64,000 bases of DNA from Miltoncostaea oceani (lineage in GTDB: Bacteria > Actinomycetota > Thermoleophilia > Miltoncostaeales > Miltoncostaeaceae): assembly GCF_018141545.1 (NCBI RefSeq), contig NZ_CP064357.1:248001-312000 (forward strand), in the 5' to 3' direction. This document shows positions 24,761 to 33,328 of the stretch, piece by piece. Under the pieces are notes generated by a model. It was not told the DNA's origin and ran no database searches. It saw nothing but the letters and a program-made list of their open reading frames with translations. The first letter of the stretch is position 1. Each line of letters starts with the position of its first letter. Made by a program: the position numbers and the translations under genes.

Positions 24761-24794
24761 GGACCACCCGAGCGTCCGGACGCTCGGGTGGTCC
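24761..24794 (-). terminator. Perfect 34-base palindrome, terminator
   Basis: GGACCACCCGAGCGTCC is followed directly by its reverse complement. It begins 44 bases after the stop of the 211-residue gene on the minus strand and precedes the M23 gene. Confidence 0.75.
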
Positions 24795-24837
24795 AGGGAC
24801 CCTCGAGGAGCTGCGACGAACCGTGACCGACTAGCCC

Positions 24838-25473
24838 TCAGGCCGGCAGGGCGTCCCCGAGCCGGTTGAAGCGCAGGTAGTCCTCATCGAGCTCCATCGC
24901 GCGCACGGTCGCGTAGAGCTCCGCCCATTCTGGTCCGAGTGGTGGAGTTCCGGGGCCCCTCAGCCGGAGCGCGACCTCCTCGGAGAGATCCCTCAGCAGG
25001 AGGACGCGGTCGCTTGGGGAGAACTCGGGCGCCGCAGCGGCGATGGCCCCGGCGAGCGCGGACACCTCGGCGGGCGGATGCTCGGCGCTTCGACCGAGGG
25101 CCGTCCTCATAGCGGAGATGGCCGCGAGGGCGATCGTGCGCCCCCCGTGGCTTCGAAGGGGCTCTCGCGATCCGTCGCTGTGGGGGACGGTCTCGATGGC
25201 GGTTATCAGCTCCGCCCAACCCGCTCGCTCGCCCGCGTTGTGGAAGAGGTCGCCGGGTGCAAAGCGACCGGAGATCTCATGCGCCCGGCGCACCTGGTCG
25301 AGCAGTCGAGCGCGATCCGCCGAGCCCATCAGGGGCAGGGCGGAGCGGGCGAAGGAGATCGCGCACTCATGGGCGCCCGTCGCGCGCCCGGCGCTGTAGT
25401 GGACCGCGAGGGGGCTGATCGCCGCGGCCGCCCAACCAGGGATCTCGCTCGCCCGCTGTGGGGTGGTGTTCAT
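24838..25473 (-). CDS. Helical protein of unknown function, 211 aa
   Basis: An Ala-rich, probably all-helical cytoplasmic protein without recognisable motifs. Its ATG overlaps the gmk stop region (4 bases) and has GGAGG 4-5 bases upstream, so it is translated together with gmk. No membrane span or signal peptide. The association with guanylate kinase does not reveal its role. Confidence 0.75.
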   Translation of the reverse strand: MNTTPQRASEIPGWAAAAISPLAVHYSAGRATGAHECAISFARSALPLMGSADRARLLDQVRRAHEISGRFAPGDLFHNAGERAGWAELITAIETVPHSDGSREPLRSHGGRTIALAAISAMRTALGRSAEHPPAEVSALAGAIAAAAPEFSPSDRVLLLRDLSEEVALRLRGPGTPPLGPEWAELYATVRAMELDEDYLRFNRLGDALPA

Positions 25474-26048
25474 CGGACCTCCATCAGGGGCCCCAGCGTC
25501 GTCGCCGTGATGAGCGCAGCCAGGGCGCTCGCCGCTGCGTCCGGGTCGTCGTTGACGATCAGGTGGTCGTACTCAGCCGCGGTGGCCATCTGGTCCTCGG
25601 CCGCGGCGAGCCGGCGTGCGAGGGTCTCCTCGGTCTCGGTGGCCCGGCCACGCAGGCGGGTTTCGAGGGCCCTCAGGCTCGGTGGGGCGATGAAGACCGA
25701 GACGCTCGGGAAGCGGTCGCGGATCGCTCGGGCGCCCTCGGCTTCGCACTCGACGATCACGCTCTCACCGGCGCCGAGAGGAGCCGCGATCTGGCCCTCC
25801 AAGGTTCCGTAGGAGCCACCGGCGAAGCGGGTGTGCTCGACCAGTCCACCCTCCTCGAGGAGCAGCTCGAAAGCCGCGGAGGAGAGGAAGAAGTAGTCCT
25901 CTCCGTCGACCTCACCGGGACGGGCGGCGCGGGTCGTCGCTGAGACCGCGAGTCGCACCGGGGACGCGACGAGTGTGCGCGCGGCGGCCACGATCGTCCC
26001 CTTCCCGGCCCCGGAGGGCCCTGAGACGATGATCACCGAGGCGGGCAC
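25470..26048 (-). CDS. gmk: Guanylate kinase
   Basis: A 192-residue enzyme that phosphorylates GMP to GDP with ATP. The P-loop IVSGPSGAGKGTIV starts near residue 5. The GMP-binding segment contains SATTRAARPGEVDGEDYFF, followed by YGTLEGQI (the usual YGT motif) and the VDIQ-like position reads VECEAEGA, where the usual Asp is Glu. A lid-region RLRGRATETEETLARRL follows. GTG at 26048 was chosen because GTCGTATGGT, an extended -10, ends 6 bases before it; a longer frame from 26087 would include the promoter. Because of the VEC change, catalytic competence deserves a check, but the fold is clear. Confidence 0.88.
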   Translation of the reverse strand: MPASVIIVSGPSGAGKGTIVAAARTLVASPVRLAVSATTRAARPGEVDGEDYFFLSSAAFELLLEEGGLVEHTRFAGGSYGTLEGQIAAPLGAGESVIVECEAEGARAIRDRFPSVSVFIAPPSLRALETRLRGRATETEETLARRLAAAEDQMATAAEYDHLIVNDDPDAAASALAALITATTLGPLMEVR

Positions 26049-26054
26049 ACCCTG

Positions 26055-26064
26055 ACCATACGAC
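26055..26064 (-). promoter_or_regulatory. Putative extended -10 of leaderless gmk
   Basis: On the minus strand this is GTCGTATGGT, followed by 6 bases and the GTG at 26048. Confidence 0.5.
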
Positions 26065-26124
26065 CCCTGCAGGCCCCGGCCGGTCAACTTCTCCTCTCCC
26101 GGAGGCGGTTGTCATGGGACGCCG

Positions 26125-26130
26125 TATGGT
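26125..26130 (+). promoter_or_regulatory. Putative -10 box of a leaderless gene
   Basis: TATGGT (with CCG before it) ends 6 bases before the ATG at 26137. No ribosome site is present. Confidence 0.5.
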
Positions 26131-26136
26131 TTCCAC

Positions 26137-26859
26137 ATGAACGCCCGCGCCATCGACCGTCGCCTCCGCGCCGGGACCCGACGGACCTTCTTCGGCACCC
26201 GATCCTTCGCGACGATCCGCATCCCCCTGGACGCGATCCCTGAGCCCTTCCCCGCCCTCGAGGCCGTGGGCACCCCGAGCGACCTGAGCCTCGGCCGGGG
26301 CTTCATCAAGTCGGTCGAGGGCGGTCAGGTCCTCACGACGATCGACTCCGTCTCCGGGCAGCAGCCGACCGCGGACCCGGGCATCCAGAACGTCACCAAG
26401 CGCGCCGGCTCCGACTGGTCAGAGTGGCACGAGGTCCGACGCCAGTTCCTCCCCGCAGACGGCGGCGAGGCAGTCCTGCTGCGCGTCGACGCGGTCGAGG
26501 CGAAGGCCACCTCCGATGCGGTGCTCGCGCTCGAGGACTGGGAGGACCGCTGGGTCCACGGCCGGGCGGCCTGGGAGATCTACGAGGACGAGGACCCACG
26601 GGAGCTCTCCCACCTGCTCGACCGCAATGGAGATCCCTGGTACCGGACCCATCCACGTGCTCTCGCCCGTCTCTGGGACGCGGCGACCCACGCCAAGACG
26701 ACCTACTACGAGATCACCGAGGTCGCCGGCGAGCCCTGCTTGGAGTTGACCTTCTCCGTCAAGGTGCGTCTCCAGCAGCGCCGGATGCGCTTCAGCGCGA
26801 GCCTGCGGCGGGCTCTCGACACTGCCCGCCGCGATGGTTTCCCCGCGCGCCTGACCTAA
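26137..26859 (+). CDS. Protein of unknown function, 240 aa
   Basis: A cytoplasmic protein without signal peptide or membrane span. It has a basic start (about residues 1-20), many Trp/Asp/Glu in the middle (ALEDWEDRWVHGRAAWEIYE) and a basic C-terminal strand region. I recognise no family. It seems leaderless, with TATGGT 6 bases upstream. Its stop overlaps the stop of the convergent beta-helix gene. Confidence 0.75.
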   Translation: MNARAIDRRLRAGTRRTFFGTRSFATIRIPLDAIPEPFPALEAVGTPSDLSLGRGFIKSVEGGQVLTTIDSVSGQQPTADPGIQNVTKRAGSDWSEWHEVRRQFLPADGGEAVLLRVDAVEAKATSDAVLALEDWEDRWVHGRAAWEIYEDEDPRELSHLLDRNGDPWYRTHPRALARLWDAATHAKTTYYEITEVAGEPCLELTFSVKVRLQQRRMRFSASLRRALDTARRDGFPARLT

Positions 26860-28406
26860 CGGTCGCGGCGCGCGATGGCGCGCTCGAGGGCCTTCAACCG
26901 GCTCGAGGCGAGACGGGCGTGTGCCTCGGCGATCCGGGCCTGGGCGAGAGTCGCCGGCACCTTTGCGGGGACCCTGACCGTAGGGGTCGTGACCTTCTTC
27001 GTGCTGAGGCGGTTCAGGGCGACCGAGACCCGGCGCAGCGCAGTGAGAGCGACGACCCGGATCTGGCGCATCTGCGCGGCGTCCGTCCTCACCGTCCGCG
27101 TCATGGACATGCCCCTCGCCTTGGCGCGCGGGTTGATGCGCCGCTCCCCCTTCAGCACCCGCTGGGCGAGCTGGCGGACCCTCGACTCGGACTGACGGAT
27201 CTGCGGCGCGGTCAGCGGCGCGTCCCTGCCGATCTCCCGCTGCAGCGGGGTGGGGGTGATCGGCGCCGGCAGCGGCGAGGCCGGCGGGGCCGGGTTGGGG
27301 GCGGGGACCGGAAGGGGCGTCGGCGCCGGAGGAGCTGGAAGCGGGGCGGGAGCAGGAGCGGGGGCGGGCGCCGTCATGCCGGTGGTGGGGACCTTGCCGA
27401 CGCAGGGGCTGCCGGTGCGGAGGGTGAAGTCCTTGGCGGCCCGGTTCGTGAACAACGGGTCGCTGGTGATGTTGTCGGAGGCCGTGAACCCACCGTTGGA
27501 GGCGTTCACGTTGCCGGTGCGGCCGTTGAACAGGCAGTTGCGGTCGGCGCGGTTGCCGACCCCCACACCCGACGCCCACCACGACTCGACGTTGCTCTTG
27601 ACCAGCGAGTTGCTGATCACGTTGTTCTCGACGAGGTTGTTGCTCGACACCAGGCCACCCTCACCCGAGAACGTCACCCCACGGCCGTTGCCGTCGATGA
27701 CGTTGTTGGCGACATACGTGCGGTTCGCCCCCGGATAGAGGTGCACCCCGTAATCGGAGTTGTCGAAGATCAGGTTGTTGGTGATCCGGGTGTCGTAGGC
27801 GTGGTTGACGTAGATCCCGTGGTCGAAGCCGGTCGCCGGCATCCGCCCGCACCGGAAGATCCGGTTCGAATCGACGACCACCCCATACGCGATCCCCGAC
27901 CCGATGTTCGACCCGATGTGCAGGCAGATCGCGGTGTTGTCGTTGGTGATGTCGTTGTTGCGGAACACCACCCGGTCACCCTGGACGTCGGGACTGACCC
28001 GCGCACCCGAGGTGCGGCCGTTGATCACCAGGCCGTCGAAGACGACGTCGTTGCTGCTGTCGGGCACCCACGTCTTACCGAGGATCGTGGCCTTCGCACC
28101 ACCGGGGGCGGTGGTGAGGGTGATGCCACTGCGGTTCACCTTCACCCCACCGAACGTCGCACCCGCCTGCAGGCACCCCACCTGACCCGCGGACAGGGAG
28201 TCCACGAGCTTCTGGGAGGTGCGGAGCGGGGCGGACGCGGTACCGGCGGCGGAGTCACTCCCCGACAGGGACGCGTACTTGGTGCACGCCGGGGCGGCGG
28301 CAGCCGGCGGGGCCGGCGCGAGCGCCACCAGGGCGATGGAAGCAAGCAGGGTGGGGGCGAGGGCGAGGCGTCGATGAGGGCTGGGCACCCACCCGACGCT
28401 AGGCAC
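26856..28406 (-). CDS. Secreted right-handed beta-helix protein
   Basis: A 516-residue protein with a signal peptide (LALAPTLLASIALVALAPAPPAAA). Residues of about 40-335 form a parallel beta-helix with repeated N-N-x-I and V-x-x-N-x-I rungs (FRNNDITNDNTAICLHIGSN, TRITNNLIFDNSDYGVHLYP and others), as in pectate-lyase-like and DUF1565/NosD-type proteins. A Pro/Ala linker (about 348-395) leads to an Arg-rich helical tail. Such proteins bind or cut polysaccharides outside the cell; no catalytic set can be assigned by eye. Its stop overlaps that of the convergent gene. Confidence 0.85.
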   Translation of the reverse strand: MPSVGWVPSPHRRLALAPTLLASIALVALAPAPPAAAAPACTKYASLSGSDSAAGTASAPLRTSQKLVDSLSAGQVGCLQAGATFGGVKVNRSGITLTTAPGGAKATILGKTWVPDSSNDVVFDGLVINGRTSGARVSPDVQGDRVVFRNNDITNDNTAICLHIGSNIGSGIAYGVVVDSNRIFRCGRMPATGFDHGIYVNHAYDTRITNNLIFDNSDYGVHLYPGANRTYVANNVIDGNGRGVTFSGEGGLVSSNNLVENNVISNSLVKSNVESWWASGVGVGNRADRNCLFNGRTGNVNASNGGFTASDNITSDPLFTNRAAKDFTLRTGSPCVGKVPTTGMTAPAPAPAPAPLPAPPAPTPLPVPAPNPAPPASPLPAPITPTPLQREIGRDAPLTAPQIRQSESRVRQLAQRVLKGERRINPRAKARGMSMTRTVRTDAAQMRQIRVVALTALRRVSVALNRLSTKKVTTPTVRVPAKVPATLAQARIAEAHARLASSRLKALERAIARRDR

Positions 28407-28533
28407 GTGCGCGCTCGCCGGACAGCCTTCACACTTCGGTCCGTCTCAGCCCTTGCGTGCGTGAGTTGTCAGCGGAGAATGGAGGCCGCCCCCTAACCTC
28501 GCCCGAGGTCGACGACACAGACAACGGCGAGGG

Positions 28534-29622
28534 GTGGACCAGGTGGCGGCACTGCTCAAGGGAGGGGGAGACTTCCAGCGCGACTTCCGTGAGGCGGTCG
28601 CCGCGGAACTGACACCGAGTGTCCGCCGACGTGGCGCGGCTCAGATGGCCCTCAAGAGCATCGTCATCCTCACATGGGCGATCGGCTCGTATTTGGGCCT
28701 GTTGCTCTACGCCCGCGAGCTCTGGCAGATCCTCCCCTTGAGCGTCTCGCTCGCGCTTGCGCTCGCCGGGGTCGGCTTCTCCATCCAGCACGACGCCAAC
28801 CACGGTGCCGTCGGCGGGAGGCTGGGCCGGGTCTGGGGCTTCAGCCTCGACCTGATGGGTGCCAGCAGTCAGGTGTGGCGGGCCAAGCACAACCACGCGC
28901 ACCACACCTACACGAATATCGACGGCGCGGACACCGACATCGAGCAGCTGCCCCTCGCGCGCTTCGCTCCTTCCCAGCCGCTCTACCGCTTCCACCGCTT
29001 CCAGCACCTCTACATGTGGTTCTTCTACGGGCTCTTCGCCTTCAAGGGGCACCTCACCGGCGACTGGATGCAGATGCTGCGCGGCCAGGTGGGACTCCAG
29101 CCGATCACCCGCAGCCCGGGGATCATCGCGGTCTTCATCGCGGGCAAGATCCTGTTCATCACCTGGGCGATCGCCCTGCCCCTCTACCTGTTCGACTGGT
29201 GGGCGGTCCTCGGCGTATTCGCCCTTGTCTCCTGGGTCTTTGGCATGACCGTCGCGACGGTCTTCCAGATGGCCCACTGCGTCGAGGAGGCCGAGCACGG
29301 GTTCACCACGGTTGCCGAGCTCGAGGAGAACCCCGGCCGGCGCTGGGCCGAGCACCAGCTCGCCTCGACGGTCGACTTCGCGCCGCGCAACCGGGTCCTC
29401 AACTGGTATCTCGGTGGCCTGAACTTCCAGGCGGTCCACCACCTGCAGCCGAAGGTCTGCCACGTCCACTACGCCCGTCTGTCGCCGGTCCTCGATCGCG
29501 TCGCGGCGCAGAACGGCCTCGCCTACCGCTGCCACCCGACCCTGCGCTCGGCGCTTGCCTCACACGGGCGCTGGCTTCGTCGGATGGGCCACGAGACGGT
29601 CCCGGTGGCCGAGGCGGGCTAG
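28534..29622 (+). CDS. Membrane fatty acid desaturase
   Basis: A 362-residue integral membrane di-iron enzyme. The three His boxes are present: HDANH (86-90), HNHAHH (119-124) and, near the C-terminus, QAVHHLQP with further His in VCHVHY. Four membrane spans surround them. This arrangement and the front-end-type sequence resemble acyl-lipid or acyl-CoA (linoleoyl-type) desaturases that introduce a cis double bond into membrane fatty acids, for example during cooling. Electron donor is not encoded nearby. It stands alone between converging genes. Confidence 0.9.
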   Translation: MDQVAALLKGGGDFQRDFREAVAAELTPSVRRRGAAQMALKSIVILTWAIGSYLGLLLYARELWQILPLSVSLALALAGVGFSIQHDANHGAVGGRLGRVWGFSLDLMGASSQVWRAKHNHAHHTYTNIDGADTDIEQLPLARFAPSQPLYRFHRFQHLYMWFFYGLFAFKGHLTGDWMQMLRGQVGLQPITRSPGIIAVFIAGKILFITWAIALPLYLFDWWAVLGVFALVSWVFGMTVATVFQMAHCVEEAEHGFTTVAELEENPGRRWAEHQLASTVDFAPRNRVLNWYLGGLNFQAVHHLQPKVCHVHYARLSPVLDRVAAQNGLAYRCHPTLRSALASHGRWLRRMGHETVPVAEAG

Positions 29623-29629
29623 AGCCCCC

Positions 29630-30325
29630 TCAGCGGTTGCGCAGGGCGGCGCGGAGAGCCGACCGCTCGGAGAAACTGATCCGAAGGCCGTAGGCCTTCT
29701 TGATCTGGACCCAGCGGACCGCGTAGGTCGGGTGGAAGTTGCGGGCCGGCGGCAGCCAGGCCTCAGGCCCCTTGTCCCCCTTGGAGCGGTTCAGGCCGCG
29801 GTCGACGGCGAGGAGGTTGCGCGGGTCGTTGGCGAACCGTTCGCGCTTGGCGGCGCTCCAGCGCGCCGCCCCGGAGCGCCATGCCTCGGCGAGGGGGACG
29901 ATGTGGTCGACATCGAGCAGGCGCGCGCGCGTGTGGAGTTCACCGCTGTAGGGGTCGCGCCAGCGTCCGGTGTTCGGCCGGCAGGCGCGCGGGGGCTTCA
30001 GCGCCCGCCCGTCGCGTCGCAGGGTGTCCTCACGGGCGTCGCAGCCGTTGCCGTCCGGGTCGCTCCAGTGCCGGAACAGATCCCGGTCGTATCCGCGCAT
30101 CGACCCGTCCGGGCGGACGCTGACGTGGTTCAGGTGGGCGCGGGCCGCGGCGATCTGCTGGCTGTCGGCGCGGGCGGCGACACTCACCGCCGGGTGGGCG
30201 TCGAGTCGATCGATGAGCCCTCCGACAAGGCCCGTGCCCGCCGCCCAGACGAACGCGGCGACCAGCAGGGCGGACTGGATCAGGCCGATGCTGCGGTTAC
30301 GGATGCGCGCCGTCCTGAGTCTCAT
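29630..30325 (-). CDS. Membrane-anchored or secreted HNH nuclease (DUF1524-like)
   Basis: A 231-residue protein with an N-terminal hydrophobic segment (SIGLIQSALLVAAFVWAAG). The C-terminal half has the DUF1524/HNH pattern common in secreted actinobacterial nucleases: CDAREDTLRRDG, VDHIVPLAEAWRSGA with the catalytic His, then NDPRNLLAVDRGLNRSKGDK and PEAWLPP. Such enzymes degrade DNA outside the cell for nutrient use or competition. The ATG at 30325 gives a normal signal region; the longer frame is unlikely. It converges with the desaturase gene, 7 bases apart. Confidence 0.85.
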   Translation of the reverse strand: MRLRTARIRNRSIGLIQSALLVAAFVWAAGTGLVGGLIDRLDAHPAVSVAARADSQQIAAARAHLNHVSVRPDGSMRGYDRDLFRHWSDPDGNGCDAREDTLRRDGRALKPPRACRPNTGRWRDPYSGELHTRARLLDVDHIVPLAEAWRSGAARWSAAKRERFANDPRNLLAVDRGLNRSKGDKGPEAWLPPARNFHPTYAVRWVQIKKAYGLRISFSERSALRAALRNR

Positions 30326-30430
30326 TGGGCCGATCGTAGACTCGGCGCCCGGGACTGCCGCTCTTATCGTGGTGGAGGTCATGCGAGAGGATCAGATCCT
30401 CGAGGTGGCCCCGTGCTTGACTCGAGGTCG

Positions 30431-31246
30431 ATGTCGCGCGGCCGCTCACAGACGCCACCACCCCGAGGCGGTGCCGCAGCGGGATCCATAGATGCCCGGG
30501 TTCGCGCCCTGCGCGCCCAGGTGGCCGCCGGCGCCCCCCGCGTGGCGAGCCTCGGCGAGTGGCCGGCCCACATCGATCCCGCGAGCCTCACCTCGCGAAT
30601 CCCAGAGCCCGATGAACGGGCCGGCGGCTTCGATGCCGGTGTCGCCTGTGCGCTCGATCTGATCCCCCGCGATGGCCAGGAGCTCTCCGCACGCTTCCAC
30701 GGGGCCTACACCCCTGACGCGGTGGCGCGCGCCCGGGCGGAGCTCACCCGCCTCGAGGCCGAGCACCAGACCGCATGGTGGCTGGCCGCCTGCGCGGTCT
30801 GTGAGGAGGGAGAGATCGACCAACCCGCCTTCCTTCGCCAGATCGCCACCTTCGATGCCCTCGCCGCGGATCCGTCGGTGCGCCTCGAGGCCGCGCGATC
30901 CGAGGCCGCGCTGATGAGGGAGCGGTTCGAGGTCGTGGACGGCCTCGCGCTCGCCCGTGCCGACGGCGGGATGCAGGGCGCCTACCTCGCCGGCCACGAG
31001 ATCGCCGCGGGCTGGGCGGAGCACCTTGGCCTCTACTTCCTCGGCACCTTCCATCCCTCACTCGGCCTTGAGGACTTCGCCTGGAGTCAGCCGCCCGATC
31101 CTGAAGCGGGTGACCGGGAGGCGCGACTGGGGCGCTCAGGCCCCGTCCATGGTTCAGCGGCCTTCGTGAAGTGCGCTGACGCCGACGAGCTCGCCCGCGC
31201 GCACGCCCGCGCCCGGGCCCATCTCCTCCGATCGACCGCGGCCTAG
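30431..31246 (+). CDS. Protein of unknown function with M-S-R-G-R tag, 271 aa
   Basis: The first residues MSRGRSQTPPPRGG form a basic, disordered tag like those of several other proteins in 30-50 kb. The rest is an acidic, Ala-rich helical protein with two Cys (CAVCEEGEIDQP) and no membrane span. No known family was recognised. Start choice rests on the tag and on an AGG just upstream. Its stop overlaps a possible small gene on the other strand at a CTAG. Confidence 0.75.
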   Translation: MSRGRSQTPPPRGGAAAGSIDARVRALRAQVAAGAPRVASLGEWPAHIDPASLTSRIPEPDERAGGFDAGVACALDLIPRDGQELSARFHGAYTPDAVARARAELTRLEAEHQTAWWLAACAVCEEGEIDQPAFLRQIATFDALAADPSVRLEAARSEAALMRERFEVVDGLALARADGGMQGAYLAGHEIAAGWAEHLGLYFLGTFHPSLGLEDFAWSQPPDPEAGDREARLGRSGPVHGSAAFVKCADADELARAHARARAHLLRSTAA

Positions 31247-31422
31247 CTGGGCCGGTCCTCGCTCGGGTAGGCGGTGCGTTCGGGAAGGCGTAGGCGCATC
31301 CCTGGCTGGTCAGGCTCCTCGAACGCGTTGGTTTCCTGGAGATCCGCCCGGACGGTCTGGAGGCGAAGGTCCCCTGGTCGCCCATCCCGAACCGGGACAT
31401 TCCCGCTGTTATGACTGCCCAT
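31243..31422 (-). CDS. Possible small gene, 59 aa
   Basis: The frame from the ATG at 31422 gives a polar protein with an acidic/basic C-terminus (DLQETNAFEEPDQPGMRLRL). The stretch 31380-31490 is less GC-rich than its surroundings, as a promoter region would be. There is no ribosome site and no clear -10 box, so this is weak. Otherwise 31247-31517 holds nothing I can name. Confidence 0.3.
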   Translation of the reverse strand: MGSHNSGNVPVRDGRPGDLRLQTVRADLQETNAFEEPDQPGMRLRLPERTAYPSEDRPS

Positions 31423-31517
31423 GTGGAGGAATATTGGCCATAAGGGACCCAGGCGGTGCAGAAATGGAGGAAAACCGGGGATAAGGCTCCGAAGGCCAGG
31501 GGCGCCCTCGGCCGGGG

Positions 31518-31817
31518 TCAGGCCGCCCAAGCCTGCCTTGAGAGGTCCGGCATCCGGTAGACGCTCGCCCGGCCGGCGTCATCGCTGATCACCCCGGTGC
31601 GCCCGAAATTCACCGGGCCGCCGCGGCGCACCGGCCGCGGGCGGCGCTGAAGGGCCTCATAGGCCGCGCGGCCGGCGGTGAAGAGGCTCGCCGCCTGCGG
31701 GTCGGCGTTCAGGTCGGGGTGGTAAGCGCGGGCATAGGCCCGCCAGGCCGAGCGCAGTTCGCCGTCGCTGACATCGAGGGGGACACCGAGCAGTTGCAGG
31801 GCCTTCGTCAGTTCCAT
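31518..31817 (-). CDS. Small J-domain (DnaJ-type) protein
   Basis: A 99-residue protein. Residues 3-55 form a J-domain: LLGVPLDVSDGELRSAWRAY followed by the essential HPD at 33-35 and a final helix. J-domains stimulate the ATPase of Hsp70 (DnaK), and a dnaK gene lies 4 kb away. The C-terminal 35 residues are a short Arg/Gly-rich extension rather than the Gly/Phe and zinc domains of full DnaJ. An extended -10 (GTCGTAGTGT) ends 6 bases before the ATG, so it is leaderless. Confidence 0.85.
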   Translation of the reverse strand: MELTKALQLLGVPLDVSDGELRSAWRAYARAYHPDLNADPQAASLFTAGRAAYEALQRRPRPVRRGGPVNFGRTGVISDDAGRASVYRMPDLSRQAWAA

Positions 31818-31823
31818 GCTCTC

Positions 31824-31833
31824 ACACTACGAC
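31824..31833 (-). promoter_or_regulatory. Putative extended -10 of the J-domain gene
   Basis: Minus strand GTCGTAGTGT, 6 bases before the start codon. Confidence 0.5.
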
Positions 31834-31888
31834 GCGAACCCGGCGGCGCATGTCAGCAGTCGCCGGGATCGCTTCGCTCGATCACACC

Positions 31889-32464
31889 TCAGGCCGCCAG
31901 CGCGGCCTCCGCGGCGCTGACGATGCTCCAGCCGCTCATCTGGCGCCAGGAGGGGATCCGGTAGCGGCGACCGTGCTGGTCGGCGAAGGTGCTTCGCGAG
32001 ACGAGGGTCAGGCGCCGGTAGGAGCGGCCGTCGGCGAAGGAGATCTCGCGGGCGAAGTCGATCACCGAGCCTGCGACGGCTCGGGGGAGCGCGAGTCGCG
32101 CCCGCGACTGGCTGCGCCAGGCCTGCGCCCACTCGGCCGACTGGCCGCTGTAGAGCTGATCGATGGGGGAGAGCAGGTCGAGGATGCGCGCCGGGCAGGT
32201 GTCCTCCGCCGGGCCGCTCGACTCGCTGATCGCCTTGTAGCCGAAGTTGTGGTGCCCTCGGCACCACCGTGTCAGCAGGACCTCGCCGGCGATGCCGTCC
32301 TTGGTGCGCAGGGCGATGAAGGAGCGGTCCAGGTAGGTGACCGAATCTACGACGACACCGTAGGCGCCGTCGTAGAGCTCCGCGATGTAGTCCTCGGCGC
32401 TCTGTCCGCGCTCGCGGTGGTGGAAGGTCCATCCCATGGCGATCACTCCTGTGCTCGCGTCCAT
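31889..32464 (-). CDS. DUF6927-like protein, 191 aa
   Basis: After a short start the protein reads MGWTFHHRERGQSAEDYIAE, then a mixed alpha/beta region with TRWCRGHHNFGYKAI and a C-terminal SRSTFADQHGRRYRIPSW. The MGWTF opening and the later Trp/Tyr pattern recall the DUF6927 family found on plasmids, phages and accessory regions; I hold this only as likely. The ATG at 32464 is preferred because GGAGG lies 8 bases upstream; the MGWTF Met at 32437 is the alternative. Function unknown. Confidence 0.75.
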   Translation of the reverse strand: MDASTGVIAMGWTFHHRERGQSAEDYIAELYDGAYGVVVDSVTYLDRSFIALRTKDGIAGEVLLTRWCRGHHNFGYKAISESSGPAEDTCPARILDLLSPIDQLYSGQSAEWAQAWRSQSRARLALPRAVAGSVIDFAREISFADGRSYRRLTLVSRSTFADQHGRRYRIPSWRQMSGWSIVSAAEAALAA

Positions 32465-32477
32465 GACTGACACCTCC

Positions 32478-32487
32478 AAACTACGAC
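32478..32487 (-). promoter_or_regulatory. Putative extended -10 of the DUF6927-like gene
   Basis: Minus strand GTCGTAGTTT, 13 bases before the ATG at 32464, leaving room for a short leader with GGAGG. Confidence 0.45.
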
Positions 32488-32540
32488 GCTTGCAGGCAGG
32501 CGACTGGCGCATTGCCGGCACAATGCCGGCAGTCGCCTAC

Positions 32541-32714
32541 TCAGTCAGCGGGAGGATGAGTCGGCCCCTGAGAGGGGTCCGGGAAGATGATGAGCGGCTC
32601 GTCCGAGTCCCCCTCGAAGAGGGCGATCGGGTCGTCCGGGCCGCCCTCGGCGTCGTCGGGGAGGTCGAGGTGGACGCCGGCGATGTCCTCGGGATCGGGC
32701 ATGGGCGGCAGCAT
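32541..32714 (-). CDS. Possible small acidic protein, 57 aa
   Basis: The frame MLPPMPDPEDIAGVHLDLPD... continues acidic and Pro-rich to the end (about a third Asp/Glu/Pro). The composition is unlike random frames here, which are Arg-rich, and argues for a real small protein. There is no good ribosome site or -10 box. An internal Met at 32702 could also serve. Confidence 0.4.
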   Translation of the reverse strand: MLPPMPDPEDIAGVHLDLPDDAEGGPDDPIALFEGDSDEPLIIFPDPSQGPTHPPAD

Positions 32715-32819
32715 GCGCCGTCGTGTGGCGCCTGAGCGCCCTTCTCCGCTGGTACCTGCTCCCGGGACGAGGGGTAGGGTCGCCGACTCGAGCCGGGCAA
32801 CGACACGAATCGAGGCACC

Positions 32820-32924
32820 GTGGCCGTCTTTCTCACCGAGCTGATCGGGACGCTGGTCATCCTCGCCGGCGTGGTCTTCCTCGCCTGGCAGCTCGGCCAC
32901 GTCCTGGCGGCGATCCGGCGCTGA
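32820..32924 (+). CDS. Tiny single-span membrane protein, 34 aa
   Basis: GTG at 32820 follows GAGG by 5 bases. The product is almost entirely one hydrophobic helix (LIGTLVILAGVVFLAWQLG) with a basic C-terminus (AAIRR), which places the C-terminus in the cytoplasm. It is too short for routine gene calling. Role unknown. Confidence 0.5.
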   Translation: MAVFLTELIGTLVILAGVVFLAWQLGHVLAAIRR

Positions 32925-33053
32925 TCGCCAGGCATCCCCCTCGGCAGAGGTCGGGCGCGCCCGGTGGCCTCGGGCTGCCTCGAGGTGGGATGATCCTCGT
33001 ACCCTGGCGCGGGGCCTCGCCGGTGGTCGACGGAGCTCCGCGCTCGGGACGGG

Positions 33054-33272
33054 CTAACGCGCGCGGGTAGGGGCGGGGGTCCCCATGATCGCCGCCCAGC
33101 AGGCGCCGAGAGCGCAGGAGGCGAGGGCCCACAGGACGAGCGGCGCCAGGACCCCACCGAGGTCGCCGGCGAGGAGCGCGGCGCCGGTCATGAAGATGCC
33201 CATCGGACCGCCGATCAGCGCGACTGCCGCCACGATGAGCCAGAGTGCGAGGTGCGTGGTTCGTGCGATCAT
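33054..33272 (-). CDS. Small two-span membrane protein, 72 aa
   Basis: The ATG has GAGGGACTCAC upstream. The protein has two hydrophobic helices (about 8-33 and 38-62) separated by a short loop and ends in a basic tail. No family recognised. It lies between the tiny single-span gene and the HExxH gene without overlap. Confidence 0.6.
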   Translation of the reverse strand: MIARTTHLALWLIVAAVALIGGPMGIFMTGAALLAGDLGGVLAPLVLWALASCALGACWAAIMGTPAPTRAR

Positions 33273-33328
33273 GTGAGTCCCTCGGAGAGTCGGGGCCGCG
33301 CCGGCTGAGGCGCGGCCTGTACCTGCAA

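Noticed and set aside
26424-28496. Open frame of 690 codons on the plus strand opposite the beta-helix gene
   Set aside because: It is Arg/Gly/His-rich noise produced by the GC-rich third positions of the real gene on the other strand, which has a signal peptide and repeated rungs.
31432-31480. Sixteen-codon frame starting at TTG after GGAGG
   Set aside because: Very short, TTG start, and no neighbouring gene to be coupled to.
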